From positions 4,092,001-4,156,000 of the forward strand of contig NZ_CP108394.1 in NCBI RefSeq assembly GCF_041435215.1: a stretch of 64,000 nt of DNA. The letters run 5' to 3'. Positions 17,706 to 26,898 of this stretch are shown here, piece by piece. This stretch comes from Streptomyces sp. NBC_01314 (GTDB lineage: Bacteria; Actinomycetota; Actinomycetes; Streptomycetales; Streptomycetaceae). Position 1 is the stretch's first letter. Each line of letters opens with the position of its first letter. Position numbers and translations under genes: made by a program. The notes beneath the pieces are model-generated. The model worked only from the letters and a program-made list of their open reading frames with translations, searched no databases and was not told where the DNA came from.

Positions 17706-20573
17706 CTAGAACAGGCTCAGCAACGCCTCCGCCGGATCCGTCAGCCCGTGCTCCCCACCCGGCAGCGGCAGTTCGAACCACACCGTCTTGCCGCGAGGCG
17801 TCCGGCGGGACCCCCACGCGGCGGACAGCAGGCCGACCAGCTGGAGCCCACGCCCGCCCTCGTCCGTGTCGCGGGCCCGGCGTCGGCGGGGCTGCACAAG
17901 ACCCGCGTCCCACACCTCGCAGACGAGTGTTCTGTCGAGGAGGAGCCGGAGCCGAATCTCACCCTCGCCGTACCGCAGGGCGTTGGTGACCAGCTCGCTG
18001 ACCAGCAGTTCCGCCGTGTCGATGAGGGGCTCAAGGTCCCAGGCCTGCAACCGGGTGCGGGCGTACTCGCGGGCGCGGCCCACGCTGCGCGGCTCACGAG
18101 GCAGGGTCCAGTCGCCGACGGAGTCCTCCGGCAGTCCCTGGACACGAGCCATCAGCAGCGCGATGTCGTCCTCGCCGTGGTGGGTGTCGAGGGTGTTGAG
18201 GACGTGGTCGCAGACGTCCTCCAGCGACCGGGGGGTGTCGGCGCGCAGGGCGGTCGGCGGCTGGGCAGGGTCCGTGAGCGCGCCGACGAACGCCTGCAGG
18301 CCCTCGTCGAGGGGATGATGGCGGGATTCGACCAGTCCATCCGTGTAGAGCGCCAACAGCGCGCCTTCGGGTAGTTCGACCTCCACCTCCTCGAACGGCT
18401 CACCGCCGACGCCGAGCGGCATGCCGGGCGGCACGTCGAGCATCAGCGCGCTCTCGCCCGGCTCGACCAGCACCGGCGGCAGATGGCCCGCGTTGGCGAA
18501 GGTGCAGCGGCGGGTCACCGAGTCGTAGACGGCGTAGACGCAGGTGGCGAGGTAGACCTCGGCGAGGTCCTTGTCGCGGGGCCGGCTGGCTGAGGTGCGG
18601 GAGGCCGACTGGCCACCGCCGGGGGTGCCGAGGCCACGGGCGATCTCGTCGAGCGCCGAGAGAACCTCGGCGGGTTCGAGGTCCAGCAGGGCCAACGTAC
18701 GAACGGCCGTACGAAGTTCGCCCATCGCCACCGCTGCCCGCAGTCCGCGGCCCATGACGTCGCCGACGACGAGTGCCGTGCGGTGACCGGGGAGTTCGAT
18801 GACGTCGAACCAGTCGCCGCCGACCTCGGTGGCCGCGTTGCCCGGCAGATAACGGCAGGCGATGTCGAGCCCGGAGGCCTCGGGGTCGCCCGGCGGCAGG
18901 AGGGAGCGCTGCAGGATGAGGGCGCGCTCGTGTTCGCGGCGGTAGAGGCGCGCGTTGTCGATACAGACGGCGGCGCGTGCGGCCAGCTCGACGGCGAGGT
19001 CCCGGTCGCTTCCGCCGAACGGCTCGCTGCCCTTCGTGCGGGAGAACTGCACGAGTCCGACGACGGTGTCGTGCGCGACCATCGGCACGGCGAGCGTCGA
19101 CTGGATGAGGCTGCCGTCCTCGGGCACCTGCTGGGGGCGGCCGGTGCGCAAAGCGTCCGCGCAGGGCGAGTTGAACGGGTAGTGGTGGACCGCGCCGACG
19201 TCCACGGGGGCGGGTCCACCGACGAACGGCGCGTCGGAGACGGCGCTGGCGAAGGCGACCCGGCGCAGTTCGGCGCTGCCGTCGGCGAGTCCGGGCGGGG
19301 CCTCGTCGCCCACCAGGAGGCCCTGGTAGAGGTCGACGGTGGCGAGGTCGCAGAAGCCGGGAACGACGACGGCGAGGAGTTCGCGGGCGGTGGTCTCCAG
19401 GTCGAGTGAGTTGCCGATGCGCGAGCCGGCCTCGTTGAGGAGGGCGAGATTGCGCCGGGCGGCGGCGGCCTCGCGGGCGGCGGAGCGACGGGCCGTGATG
19501 TCGGTGCCGAGCCAGGCGATGCCGATGGGGCGGCCGGTACCGCTGTGCACGCGGTAGAGGTTGATGGACCAGTGGCGGCGGTCCTCGGATCCGGGCACGA
19601 AGCCCGTGATGTGCATGTCCGTGATCGACTCACCGGTCTCCATGACCCGGCGCAGGGTGGCCTCGACCCGCTCGGCCTCCGGGGACTGCAGGTAGTCGTG
19701 GACGCCCCGGCCGCGGTGGTCGTCGACCTCGCCGCCGTAGATGGAGGCGAAGCGCTGGTTGGCGCGCCTTACCCGAAGATCGGTGTCTATCAGAAGGAAC
19801 CCGAACGGAGATTGGCCGAAAATAGCCTGCGAAGCGGCAAGGTCGGTCTCTATCCGGCGCAGGGTCCGGACGTCCACGACGATGCAGACGGCGGCCCGTT
19901 CGCCACCTTCCACGGTGGTGGGCATCACATAGACCTCGGCGAGTCCCTCCACCCCGTCGGGACCCGGCACACGGAAGGGGACCACCCCGGTCCACTCCCG
20001 GCCGTCGAGGACCTCGGCCATTTTCCGCTGGCCTTCTTCACGCCGGTCGGGGTCGATGAACGCCTCGATGGGGTCCATCCCCACGGCCCGCTCCGCCGCT
20101 ATGCCGAACAACTGCTCGGCACGCAGACTCCACTGGTCGACGAGTCCGTCAGGACCGATCGAGAACGAAGCGACCTTGATGTAGTCGTACATGGATCCCG
20201 GCGGGCTGGTCTGCCACATCGAGTCACCGGTCCCGTGACCACCCATGACACCCGCGCCACCGTCGGACCCGTCTGACCTGCCGGATCCGCCGGACCCGTC
20301 GGCTTCACCGACCCGCGCGCCGGACGTTCGGCCCTCGGACCCTCGCCCCTCGGACCCTCGCCCCTCGGACCCTCGCCCCTCGGAGGCACGACTCCCGGGC
20401 ACACGACTCCCGGACACCCGGCCCATCGAACCGGTGCCCGTTTTGTCGCGTGTGGCCCCGCTGTCGCGAGTGGCTCCGCCCAGGCCGGAATGGCCTGCGG
20501 CCTCGGGCCTCGCGCGGTCCGACGGGTTCTTGGAACCCGTGGACTCCGTGGCCTTCGCTGGTATCTCGCTCAC
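17706..20573 (-). CDS. PAS-PAS-GAF-PP2C(SpoIIE)-HATPase signalling protein
   Basis: Multidomain regulator of 955 aa. Order: disordered Ser/Gly/Arg-rich N terminus (1-115, with SEGRG repeats), PAS about 120-235, PAS about 245-365, GAF about 375-560, SpoIIE-type PP2C phosphatase about 575-790 (GGDWFDVIELP, VGDVMGRGL, ANAGHLPP, LYTDGLVESR), HATPase anti-sigma-kinase-like domain about 815-940 (SELVTNALRYG, EGGRGLQLV). Such proteins control anti-sigma-factor antagonists in response to a sensed signal; the ligand is unknown. GTG at 20573 has GGAGGGGA 8 nt upstream. A stand-alone HATPase gene lies upstream on the same strand. Confidence 0.85.
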   Translation of the reverse strand: MSEIPAKATESTGSKNPSDRARPEAAGHSGLGGATRDSGATRDKTGTGSMGRVSGSRVPGSRASEGRGSEGRGSEGRGSEGRTSGARVGEADGSGGSGRSDGSDGGAGVMGGHGTGDSMWQTSPPGSMYDYIKVASFSIGPDGLVDQWSLRAEQLFGIAAERAVGMDPIEAFIDPDRREEGQRKMAEVLDGREWTGVVPFRVPGPDGVEGLAEVYVMPTTVEGGERAAVCIVVDVRTLRRIETDLAASQAIFGQSPFGFLLIDTDLRVRRANQRFASIYGGEVDDHRGRGVHDYLQSPEAERVEATLRRVMETGESITDMHITGFVPGSEDRRHWSINLYRVHSGTGRPIGIAWLGTDITARRSAAREAAAARRNLALLNEAGSRIGNSLDLETTARELLAVVVPGFCDLATVDLYQGLLVGDEAPPGLADGSAELRRVAFASAVSDAPFVGGPAPVDVGAVHHYPFNSPCADALRTGRPQQVPEDGSLIQSTLAVPMVAHDTVVGLVQFSRTKGSEPFGGSDRDLAVELAARAAVCIDNARLYRREHERALILQRSLLPPGDPEASGLDIACRYLPGNAATEVGGDWFDVIELPGHRTALVVGDVMGRGLRAAVAMGELRTAVRTLALLDLEPAEVLSALDEIARGLGTPGGGQSASRTSASRPRDKDLAEVYLATCVYAVYDSVTRRCTFANAGHLPPVLVEPGESALMLDVPPGMPLGVGGEPFEEVEVELPEGALLALYTDGLVESRHHPLDEGLQAFVGALTDPAQPPTALRADTPRSLEDVCDHVLNTLDTHHGEDDIALLMARVQGLPEDSVGDWTLPREPRSVGRAREYARTRLQAWDLEPLIDTAELLVSELVTNALRYGEGEIRLRLLLDRTLVCEVWDAGLVQPRRRRARDTDEGGRGLQLVGLLSAAWGSRRTPRGKTVWFELPLPGGEHGLTDPAEALLSLF
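20331..20390 (-). repeat. 15-base tandem repeat encoding SEGRG
   Basis: Three to four copies of a 15-base unit (GGACCCTCGCCCCTC on the plus strand) encode Ser-Glu-Gly-Arg-Gly repeats in the disordered N terminus of the PAS-PP2C protein. Likely variable in length between strains. Confidence 0.75.
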
Positions 20574-20890
20574 GCGAACCGTCCCCTCCAGCTCACCGCG
20601 TCCGGCTTCGGTCACCAGGGGCGGCTGCCCGCAGTATCCAGCACTACGGCGCCGCACAACACGGTGTTCACGATCACAGCACGGTCCCGATCGTTTTTGG
20701 ACCGGCCGGAACATACTCCCAAGTCTTCTAACCAGGCGGTGCCCTCTCGAATCAAAGACTCCTGCCAGCCCTACTGGCTTGAACCAGTCGGTCGCACGCA
20801 CGCCCCGGGGAGCCGCCCCCTCCCCCGGGCCGTACGCCGTGAACGCCCGCCGTGCATCAGGACCTTCGCCCTGTACGTCGACAGAGCCGC
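20574..20890. other. Gap between two HATPase-type genes
   Basis: No gene seen in 317 bases. The middle (20670-20735) is less GC-rich and may carry the promoter of the PAS-PP2C gene, but no -35/-10 pair with normal spacing could be picked. Confidence 0.4.
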
Positions 20891-21298
20891 TCAGCCGGGA
20901 ACCGCCAGCTCGAACCAGACCGTCTTGCCCGCCTCGCCGGGGCGGGTACCCCAGGCTCGCGAGGAACAGGCCACCAACTGCAGACCCCGGCCGCTCTCGT
21001 CGTCGACATCGGCCGCGCGTTCGCGCGGCGGGTCGGGCAGGGGGTCGGAGACCTCGACCAGGAGAGCGCCCGAGGGGCCGGCGGGACGCACGAGCCGTAC
21101 CCCGATGGGCCCCGTCGCGTGCCGCAGCGCGTTGGTCACCAGCTCGCTCACCAACAGGGCGGTGATGTCCCCGAGCACATCGAGTTCCCACTCACGCAGT
21201 TGCCTTCGCACCACCGCACGAGCGTCCCGCACCGCCCCCGGCTCCGCCGGAAAGGTCCACTCGGCGCAGTCGGCTCCGCTGTCGATCACGCCGATCAC
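20891..21298 (-). CDS. RsbW-like ATP-binding anti-sigma regulator (HATPase)
   Basis: Single-domain GHKL ATPase of 135 aa. N-box SELVTNALRHA, G1-like DPLPDPP, and DDESGRGLQLVACSSRAWG followed by GKTVWFEL are the usual motifs of streptomycete RsbW/SpoIIAB-like kinases, which bind sigma factors or phosphorylate antagonists. The GTG at 21298 is the only usable start; the ribosome site is weak. The adjacent PAS-PP2C protein carries a related domain and could act in the same pathway; that is inferred. Confidence 0.8.
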   Translation of the reverse strand: MIGVIDSGADCAEWTFPAEPGAVRDARAVVRRQLREWELDVLGDITALLVSELVTNALRHATGPIGVRLVRPAGPSGALLVEVSDPLPDPPRERAADVDDESGRGLQLVACSSRAWGTRPGEAGKTVWFELAVPG

Positions 21299-21739
21299 TT
21301 CCCAGTCCAGAAGCAGGCCCTGTCCGGTTTCATGGGGTTAATGGGCACATACCCGATATCCATCCCGTAGTACCGCGCACGAGGGCGCACTGTGGCACGA
21401 ACGGCGTAGGAGGCGCATCGTGCCGCGCAGGGAAGCCACATAAGGAACGCACAAGGAAGCCGCATAGGGAAAGGGCCATCCTCAACAAAAGTGCGGGGCC
21501 CCGCAACGGTCCCGTCAGAAGCGCGGGGAACTGTGCGACCAGCCGCACTCAACCCGCACCGCAGCCAGAACACCTACCCCACCGGCCGGGCGGGGGAAGG
21601 GGATCGAGGGCGGGAGCTCGGGAGCTCGGGAGCGGGGACGCGGAAGCTCGGGAGCCGCGACGCGGAAGCGGCGGGCCCCCAGAGGCAGTCCGGGACCAAA
21701 GATGCCCCGGCAGCGACCGCATCGCAGCCGGGGCCCCAC
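21299..21739. other. Intergenic region with short repeats
   Basis: No gene is supported in 441 bases. It holds a 14-base palindrome TGCGGGGCCCCGCA (21492-21505), copy B of the dispersed repeat (21519-21544), a near-direct repeat around AAGGAAGCC (21431-21472) and a GGGAGCTC-type repeat cluster (21611-21670). Confidence 0.5.
21519..21544. repeat. Dispersed GC-rich repeat, copy B (one arm)
   Basis: AAGCGCGGGGAACTGTGCG followed by ACCAGCC matches the right arm of the family with one change. No opposing arm is seen. Confidence 0.6.
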
Positions 21740-22144
21740 TCAGCCGACGTCGCCCCAAGCCACCCGCGCCGCCTCCATCACCGCCGGCACATCCTGCTCC
21801 AGCCAGTCGACATCCCACACCTCGTCCACGGTCAGCCACCGCAGCTCGTCATGGTCCTCCAGCGGCCGAGGCTCACCGGACAGCAGATGCGCGATCCAGA
21901 CCCGCAGCACATATCCGGGGCGCACCACCCACTCACCGGGCACCCGCTCCGCGGACTTCACCTCGACACCCAGCTCTTCCCGCAGCTCACGCACGAGTGC
22001 CTGCTCGGGCGGCTCACCGGGTTCCACCTTGCCGCCCGGCAGTTCCCAGCGTCCGGCCAGCTCAGGCGGCGCGCTGCGGCGGGCGGCGAGCAGTCGCCCG
22101 CCACTCAGCAGAGCGGCGCCCACCACCACGATCGGTTCGGTCAT
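21740..22144 (-). CDS. Nudix hydrolase (MutT-like)
   Basis: Nudix hydrolase of 134 aa. The Nudix box runs from GGKVEPGE to REELGV (about 37-59: G-x5-E-x7-REELG). Members cleave nucleoside diphosphate derivatives such as 8-oxo-dGTP; the substrate cannot be told from sequence. ATG at 22144 has no ribosome site; TAGGCT ends 7 nt upstream, so it is probably leaderless. Confidence 0.85.
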   Translation of the reverse strand: MTEPIVVVGAALLSGGRLLAARRSAPPELAGRWELPGGKVEPGEPPEQALVRELREELGVEVKSAERVPGEWVVRPGYVLRVWIAHLLSGEPRPLEDHDELRWLTVDEVWDVDWLEQDVPAVMEAARVAWGDVG

Positions 22145-22151
22145 GCGCGGG

Positions 22152-22157
22152 AGCCTA
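22152..22157 (-). promoter_or_regulatory. -10 box TAGGCT, leaderless start at 22144
   Basis: Minus-strand TAGGCT, a classic streptomycete -10, ends 7 nt before the Nudix ATG. No Shine-Dalgarno is seen. Confidence 0.55.
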
Positions 22158-22189
22158 CGGGAGCGTCCCCGGATGCCGGGCGGGGTGAG

Positions 22190-22390
22190 TCAGTTACTCC
22201 CGCTCTGCCCGTTCTGGCCGTTCTGCCCGACGCGTTCGACCCAGTAGAGCTGCTTGTGGCCGCGGCTGTCGAGACCGTCCGCGATCTTCTGCGCCTCGGC
22301 ACGCGTCGCATACCTGCCCACCCGGTAGCGATTGCCGTTGTCGTCCTGCCGCACGACGAGCCAGGGAAGAGTGATCGTGCTGTCGTTCAT
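22190..22390 (-). CDS. SPOR-like small protein
   Basis: Protein of 66 aa. The core LVVRQDDNGNRYRVGRYATR then AEAQKIADGLDSRG is a small SPOR-like fold, a module often linked to peptidoglycan binding, but there is no signal peptide, so it is probably cytoplasmic. The tail is Gln/Asn/Gly-rich. Start ATG at 22390 follows a G-rich stretch. I recall this small SPOR family as widespread in Streptomyces; function unknown. Confidence 0.7.
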   Translation of the reverse strand: MNDSTITLPWLVVRQDDNGNRYRVGRYATRAEAQKIADGLDSRGHKQLYWVERVGQNGQNGQSGSN

Positions 22391-22836
22391 CGACCCCCAC
22401 CGCCCTTTCCCGCCCCGGCTCGCCCAGGCCCCACCCCCGGATGCCGCCGCGCCCCGTCACCTAAGGAAACCGCATTCCGCATATGCCCGAGCGTACGCCT
22501 AACCTTTACGCAGCGAATCCGTCTTTTTACAAAGAGGTACGCAACCAGCCAAGACGAGGGGGGCGCACCCCGTCGAACGCGCCGCCGATCACTACTCGCA
22601 CGCCCCCCAGCGCTCCGACGAGCAGCGGTCCTGCGCCGTTCGTACGAAACGGGCCGCTACCAGGCCTCATCGTGACCCGACGGCAAGAACGACCGAAATT
22701 CGAACTACGTTCGGACGAACCGCCGAGGCTCCGACAAGTCCAACTTCCCTCCGGCAAAGACCAATTGACCCATGCCCGCGTCACGGTCCCGTACACGCTA
22801 AATCTGCCGGTTTCCCGAACGAGCGCCACCCGCCGC
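22391..22836. other. Intergenic region between GntR and SPOR genes
   Basis: No gene is supported in 446 bases. A perfect palindrome TTCGTACGAA lies at about 22639-22648 and a second TTCG-rich patch at about 22697-22720; either might be an operator, but no gene start is close. Confidence 0.4.
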
Positions 22837-23589
22837 TCACTTCACCGGCAGGTGGTACGCCACCTGGTAGCGGTCCGCCGGGACCACCACGTCCGCCGTC
22901 TCCACCGGGCGACCGGAGGCGAAGTACGTGCGCTGGACGACCAGGACGACATGTCCGGGGACGCCACCGAGGGCGAGCAGCTCCTCGGCGAGGCCGGGGC
23001 GGGCACCGACCTCCTCGGTGACGTTGTCGACGACGACGTCGATGGCCGCCATGCGCTCGACGACACCCATGCCCCCGAGGGGCCCCTCCTCGGGAAGCAT
23101 CACGGGTGTGCGGCCGGTGAGGGCGAGGGGCTCCCAGGAGGTGGAAAGCATCATCACCTCCCCCGCGTCCCGGAAGGTGTACCTGGTGCACATCACGCGG
23201 TCGCCGGTGTGGATCGCGAGCCGTTCGGCGATCGTCCGGCCCGCCTCGACCTGCTCGCTGCGCGACTCCCAGGTGCCGCGCGCCCCGACATCGGCCTGCT
23301 CCTGCCGGAAGGGCGTGGCACCGCCCGCGGGCCGGAATCCGGAGCGGGAGACCCGACGCGGCACCGGGCGCTCTCGCACATATGTGCCCGAACCGGAGCG
23401 GCCTTCCACCAGCCCCTCGGCCATGAGCACCTTGCGGGCCTCCAGCGCGACCGTGTCCGAAACGCCGTACTCCTCCCGAATGCGGGCCTGGGAGGGGAGG
23501 CGGGTGTGCGGTGGCAGCGAACCGCTCACGATCTTCCTGCGGAGATCACCCGCGACACGCAAGTACGCCGGCTGCTCACCGAAAGTCAC
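22837..23589 (-). CDS. GntR-family regulator with UTRA domain (HutC type)
   Basis: Transcription regulator of 250 aa. Winged helix at 8-72 (LRRKIVSGSLPPHTRLPSQA, then VSDTVALEARKVL and GSGTYVRE), linker about 75-100, UTRA ligand-binding domain about 105-245 (RYTFRDAGEVMMLSTSWEP, then VQRTYFASGRPVE). It likely senses a small molecule, unidentified. GTG at 23589 has GGGAG upstream. No metabolic target gene is adjacent. Confidence 0.85.
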   Translation of the reverse strand: MTFGEQPAYLRVAGDLRRKIVSGSLPPHTRLPSQARIREEYGVSDTVALEARKVLMAEGLVEGRSGSGTYVRERPVPRRVSRSGFRPAGGATPFRQEQADVGARGTWESRSEQVEAGRTIAERLAIHTGDRVMCTRYTFRDAGEVMMLSTSWEPLALTGRTPVMLPEEGPLGGMGVVERMAAIDVVVDNVTEEVGARPGLAEELLALGGVPGHVVLVVQRTYFASGRPVETADVVVPADRYQVAYHLPVK

Positions 23590-23735
23590 TGGCCGCTCCC
23601 ATCAGCTTGTACAGACAGCAACAGCGTGGCAACCGTGGGTTCCGCCTGCAAGCAAAGGCCAGAGAATCACTCGATGTGATGACTTGGGTCCGGTAAGGGC
23701 TTTACGCAGGCACTTTCTCCCCACTATGGGTGCCG

Positions 23736-24959
23736 TCACACCTCCGCGTCGGAGCCGTCCCCGCCACCGCCCTCGCCGGTGCTCTCGTCGTCGAATGTCG
23801 GCGATTCGGTGGCCAGCCCCAGAGCCTCGCGGGCGGTGACCGCCTTCGCTCCGTCGGTCAGCCGGTGCGCCTTGTCCCAGTGGTCGGAGAAGTCCCCGGC
23901 GTTCCTCGCCTTGTTCGCCGCCTCCCACTCCTCGCGCGCCCGGTCCAGGGCGTCGGCGTAGTCGGTGACCGCCTGCTCCGCGGAGGGCTCCCAGTCGTGC
24001 GCGCGCAACGCGGACGTCTGCTGTTCCAGGGCGTGGACCACCTTCGACGCCCACACCTTGTGCCCGGCCAGGTCGTCCTCGACGTACTCCGTGTCGGGTA
24101 CCCCGTCGAAGGCGTCGTCCAGGAGCGCCTCGGCCTCCAGGAAGGCGAACTGGTCGTCGTCGAGGGTCGTGCCGTCCTGCCGCAGCGAGCCCGTCAGGCT
24201 GCCCTCGGGGTCCACGTTGCCGAACATGCAGGTGATCTCGCGGTCGCCGTACCGCCAGCTCTGCCGGGTGGGCGTGAAGTAATAGACGTCGACGTCGGCA
24301 GGGAGCGCCCAGGGATCCATCGCATACAGCTCCGACTGCGCGTAGCACCGGTCGTCGGCGGCGTCGGTGACCGCCTCGTCACCCGGGTAGGCGCCGTCCG
24401 GCATCGAGAATTCGGCGAACACCTCCGCGTCGTGCTCACCGGCGCACGGCACGATGTCGACGTCGTACGCGTATCCCTCCAGGGAGCCGCTCTGCGAGTC
24501 GAAGCACTCGCCCCTGGCCACCGAGAAGGTGCCACCCGCACCGCTCGCCACGTCGCGGAAGCCGTCCCACGCGTCGCGCGCGCCGCCCGTGGTGAACGCA
24601 AGCGTCATCAGCAGCGCGCCGATCATCGAGAGGACGATTCCGGCCACCGCCATGCCCTTGCCGCGCTCCCCCTTCTTCCGGATCTGTACCAGCGCGACGA
24701 TCCCCAGCAGCAGGCCGACGCCCGGCAGGAAGCACAGCACCCCGAGCACGAGCGCGGCGATCGCGGGCCCGTTGACGGGCGGGGCCGGCAGCGGCGCCGG
24801 ATACGCCTGTCCCCAGCTCTGCCCCCACGCCTGCCCCAGGACCTGAGGAGGCACCTGGTACGGATACGGCTGCCCGGCCCCGGCCCGCGGCTGCCCCGGG
24901 GGCGGAAACTGGCCACCGCCATGAGGTGGCTGGGGCCCGAGGGGCGGGGGTGTGGCCAC
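23736..24959 (-). CDS. DUF4190-type membrane protein with secreted C-terminal domain
   Basis: Protein of 407 aa. A Pro/Gln/Gly-rich cytoplasmic N terminus is followed by two helices of a DUF4190-like module (PAIAALVLGVLCFLPGVGLL and GMAVAGIVLSMIGALLMTLA) and an extracytoplasmic domain with paired cysteines (GECFDSQ, IVPCAGEHDAEVF, DRCYAQSEL, ITCMFGN) like septum-formation-type domains, then an acidic tail. GTG at 24959 has AAGGAG 11 nt upstream and gives the typical VATPPPLGP start; an ATG at 25016 lacks a ribosome site. Function unknown. Confidence 0.7.
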   Translation of the reverse strand: MATPPPLGPQPPHGGGQFPPPGQPRAGAGQPYPYQVPPQVLGQAWGQSWGQAYPAPLPAPPVNGPAIAALVLGVLCFLPGVGLLLGIVALVQIRKKGERGKGMAVAGIVLSMIGALLMTLAFTTGGARDAWDGFRDVASGAGGTFSVARGECFDSQSGSLEGYAYDVDIVPCAGEHDAEVFAEFSMPDGAYPGDEAVTDAADDRCYAQSELYAMDPWALPADVDVYYFTPTRQSWRYGDREITCMFGNVDPEGSLTGSLRQDGTTLDDDQFAFLEAEALLDDAFDGVPDTEYVEDDLAGHKVWASKVVHALEQQTSALRAHDWEPSAEQAVTDYADALDRAREEWEAANKARNAGDFSDHWDKAHRLTDGAKAVTAREALGLATESPTFDDESTGEGGGGDGSDAEV

Positions 24960-25224
24960 AGGTACACATGCTCCTTGCGCCGAGCGGAGTGGGAACTGAC
25001 GTACGACTGGGCGCATGGTAAGCGGGTGAGGGGGGTGGGCGATACGCGGGGCGGGGCGGGACTCGGAACGAGGCAGGGTGGGGCACGGGACGGGGCGGCG
25101 CACGGCACGGGGACCCTCCCCGGATGATCGGTTCGCCGTCAGGAACTCGCAGTCGGAAGTGCGCCGCCCGCCTGAACCCACCATGACGCACCGTCACCAA
25201 CCATCCCGGCCATCCCCACCCAAC

Positions 25225-25230
25225 TAACCT
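25225..25230 (+). promoter_or_regulatory. -10 box TAACCT, leaderless start at 25237
   Basis: TAACCT ends 6 nt before the ATG at 25237; no Shine-Dalgarno is visible. Confidence 0.5.
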
Positions 25231-25236
25231 TCGCTC

Positions 25237-26343
25237 ATGACCCCTCTGCCGGATCGCTTCTGCCCGACGGACGGCACGCGCGTCCCCGCCGCCTCCTTCG
25301 CCTGGTGCTGCCCGGCCTGCCGCGGCCCCCTGGACCTGGACTTCGCGCCCACACCGGCACCGCTCAAATCCCTGACCGGCCGCGTGAACTCCCTCTGGCG
25401 CTACGCGGAATGCCTCCCCCTGGCGGCGCCCACGGTCTCGCTGGGCGAGGGCCGCACCCCGCTCGTCGATCTGAAGGAGGGCGTCCGGGCCAAGCTCGAC
25501 TTCCTGATGCCGACGCTGTCCTTCAAGGACCGGGGCGCGGTGCTCCTCGCCGAGCTGGCCCTGCGGCTCGGCCCCCGCCGGGTGATCGCCGACAGCAGCG
25601 GCAACGCGGGCACGGCGGTCGCCGCGTACTGCGCACGGGCCGCGCTGCCCTGCACGGTGTACGTCCCGGCCGGTACGTCGGACAAGAAGCTGGAGCAGAT
25701 CGGGGCGCACGGCGCGCAGCTGCACATCATCGACGGCGACCGCGAGGCCACGGCCCGCGCGGCCCGGGAGGCGGCGGACGCGGACGGCGTCTTCTACGCC
25801 TCGCACGTCTACAACCCGTACTTCCTGCACGGCACCAAGACCTACGTCCACGAACTGTGGGAGGACCTCGGCGGACGCCTCCCCGAGGTCATCGTCGTCC
25901 CCGTAGGCAACGGCACGCTGCTGCTGGGCGCGGCCCTCGCCGTCGCCGAGCTGCACGCGGCGGGCCTCATCGACCGCCGCCCCGCCCTCTACGCCGTCCA
26001 GTCAGCCGCCGTGGCGCCCCTGGCCCGCGCCTGGACCGAGGGCGCCGACGACCTCGTCGGGACCACCCCCGCGGCCCCCACCTTCGCCGAGGGCATCGCC
26101 ATCCCCCACCCGCCCCGGGCCCGCCAGATCCTTCGCGCCGTCCGCGGCTCCGGCGGCGCCTTCCTCACCGTGACCGAGGACCAGCTCCGCCACGCCCAAC
26201 GCGACCTGGCCTCCCGCGGTCTGTACGTCGAGTCCACGGGCGTGGCCTGCTGGGCGGCCGTACGGGAAGGGGTACTGGGGGCGCGCACGGCGGTGGTGCC
26301 GTTGTGCGGCGCGGGGTTGAAGACGGGGTTGGCGGGGAGCTGA
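25237..26343 (+). CDS. Threonine synthase-like PLP-dependent enzyme
   Basis: Fold-type II PLP enzyme of 368 aa. The PLP-binding Lys97 lies in LSFKDRG, the phosphate-binding loop is SSGNAG, and the N terminus has a small cysteine cluster (Cys9, Cys24, Cys25, Cys28) as in threonine synthases. Probably makes threonine from phosphohomoserine, but the gene stands alone with no thrA/thrB, so another beta-elimination/replacement activity cannot be excluded. ATG at 25237 appears leaderless. Confidence 0.75.
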   Translation: MTPLPDRFCPTDGTRVPAASFAWCCPACRGPLDLDFAPTPAPLKSLTGRVNSLWRYAECLPLAAPTVSLGEGRTPLVDLKEGVRAKLDFLMPTLSFKDRGAVLLAELALRLGPRRVIADSSGNAGTAVAAYCARAALPCTVYVPAGTSDKKLEQIGAHGAQLHIIDGDREATARAAREAADADGVFYASHVYNPYFLHGTKTYVHELWEDLGGRLPEVIVVPVGNGTLLLGAALAVAELHAAGLIDRRPALYAVQSAAVAPLARAWTEGADDLVGTTPAAPTFAEGIAIPHPPRARQILRAVRGSGGAFLTVTEDQLRHAQRDLASRGLYVESTGVACWAAVREGVLGARTAVVPLCGAGLKTGLAGS

Positions 26344-26387
26344 GGGGTCTCCGGCGGGGTCGGCGAACGGCAGAACCGGGGTCGGCG

Positions 26388-26561
26388 TCAGTACGCCGCG
26401 TACAGCATCAGCGCGAGGAACCCGGCGCCGACCGCCGCCAGCAGCATGTTCCCGCTTTTGTGCCCGACCCACAGCAGAAGCCCTCCGGCGGCGACCGCCA
26501 GCACACGAACCTCACCGTTGAACACGACGAGCACGCCGAGTATCGCCAATGCCACCCACAT
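26388..26561 (-). CDS. Small two-helix membrane protein
   Basis: Protein of 57 aa that is almost entirely hydrophobic: helices about 1-29 (MWVALAILGVLVVFNGEVRV) and 38-57. ATG at 26561 is preferred because GGGGGAGGGG lies 6 nt upstream; an ATG six codons earlier would bury that site in the gene. Convergent with the threonine-synthase-like gene. Function unknown. Confidence 0.6.
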   Translation of the reverse strand: MWVALAILGVLVVFNGEVRVLAVAAGGLLLWVGHKSGNMLLAAVGAGFLALMLYAAY

Positions 26562-26640
26562 GCGGTGCCCCTCCCCCAACCTGATGTGCCTGCCTGTTCA
26601 AGGCTTCCCACCCCGAGAGATCGACACCCCCCAAACCCCC

Positions 26641-26898
26641 ATGTTCCCGACACGTGAAGTACCCGAGGACCGGACTTCCGGGGAAACGCCCGATCCGCCC
26701 ATAGAGTCCATCCGCGATGTCCGGGCTCACCTGGCCGAGGTCGTGGAGCGAGCCGACCGGGACGACGTGCCCAGGGTCCTCACGCGCCGAGGCAGGAAAG
26801 TCGCCGGCGTCGCCGCCCGGACGCTCGTCCGAATTCCACACCTGGAACGACCCACCACTCACAGCGGCCAAGCGGTCAGCAAATCGCCGGGGCCGTAG
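26641..26898 (+). pseudogene. Phd/YefM-like antitoxin remnant
   Basis: The segment IESIRDVRAHLAEVVERADR followed by DVPRVLTRRGRKVAGV (about residues 21-58) is a recognisable Phd/YefM antitoxin core. The N terminus is Pro-rich, there is no ribosome site or promoter, and after the core the sequence diverges. It runs 40 bases into the convergent ATPase gene, and no toxin gene follows. Best read as a decayed antitoxin, though an orphan repressor is possible. Confidence 0.45.
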
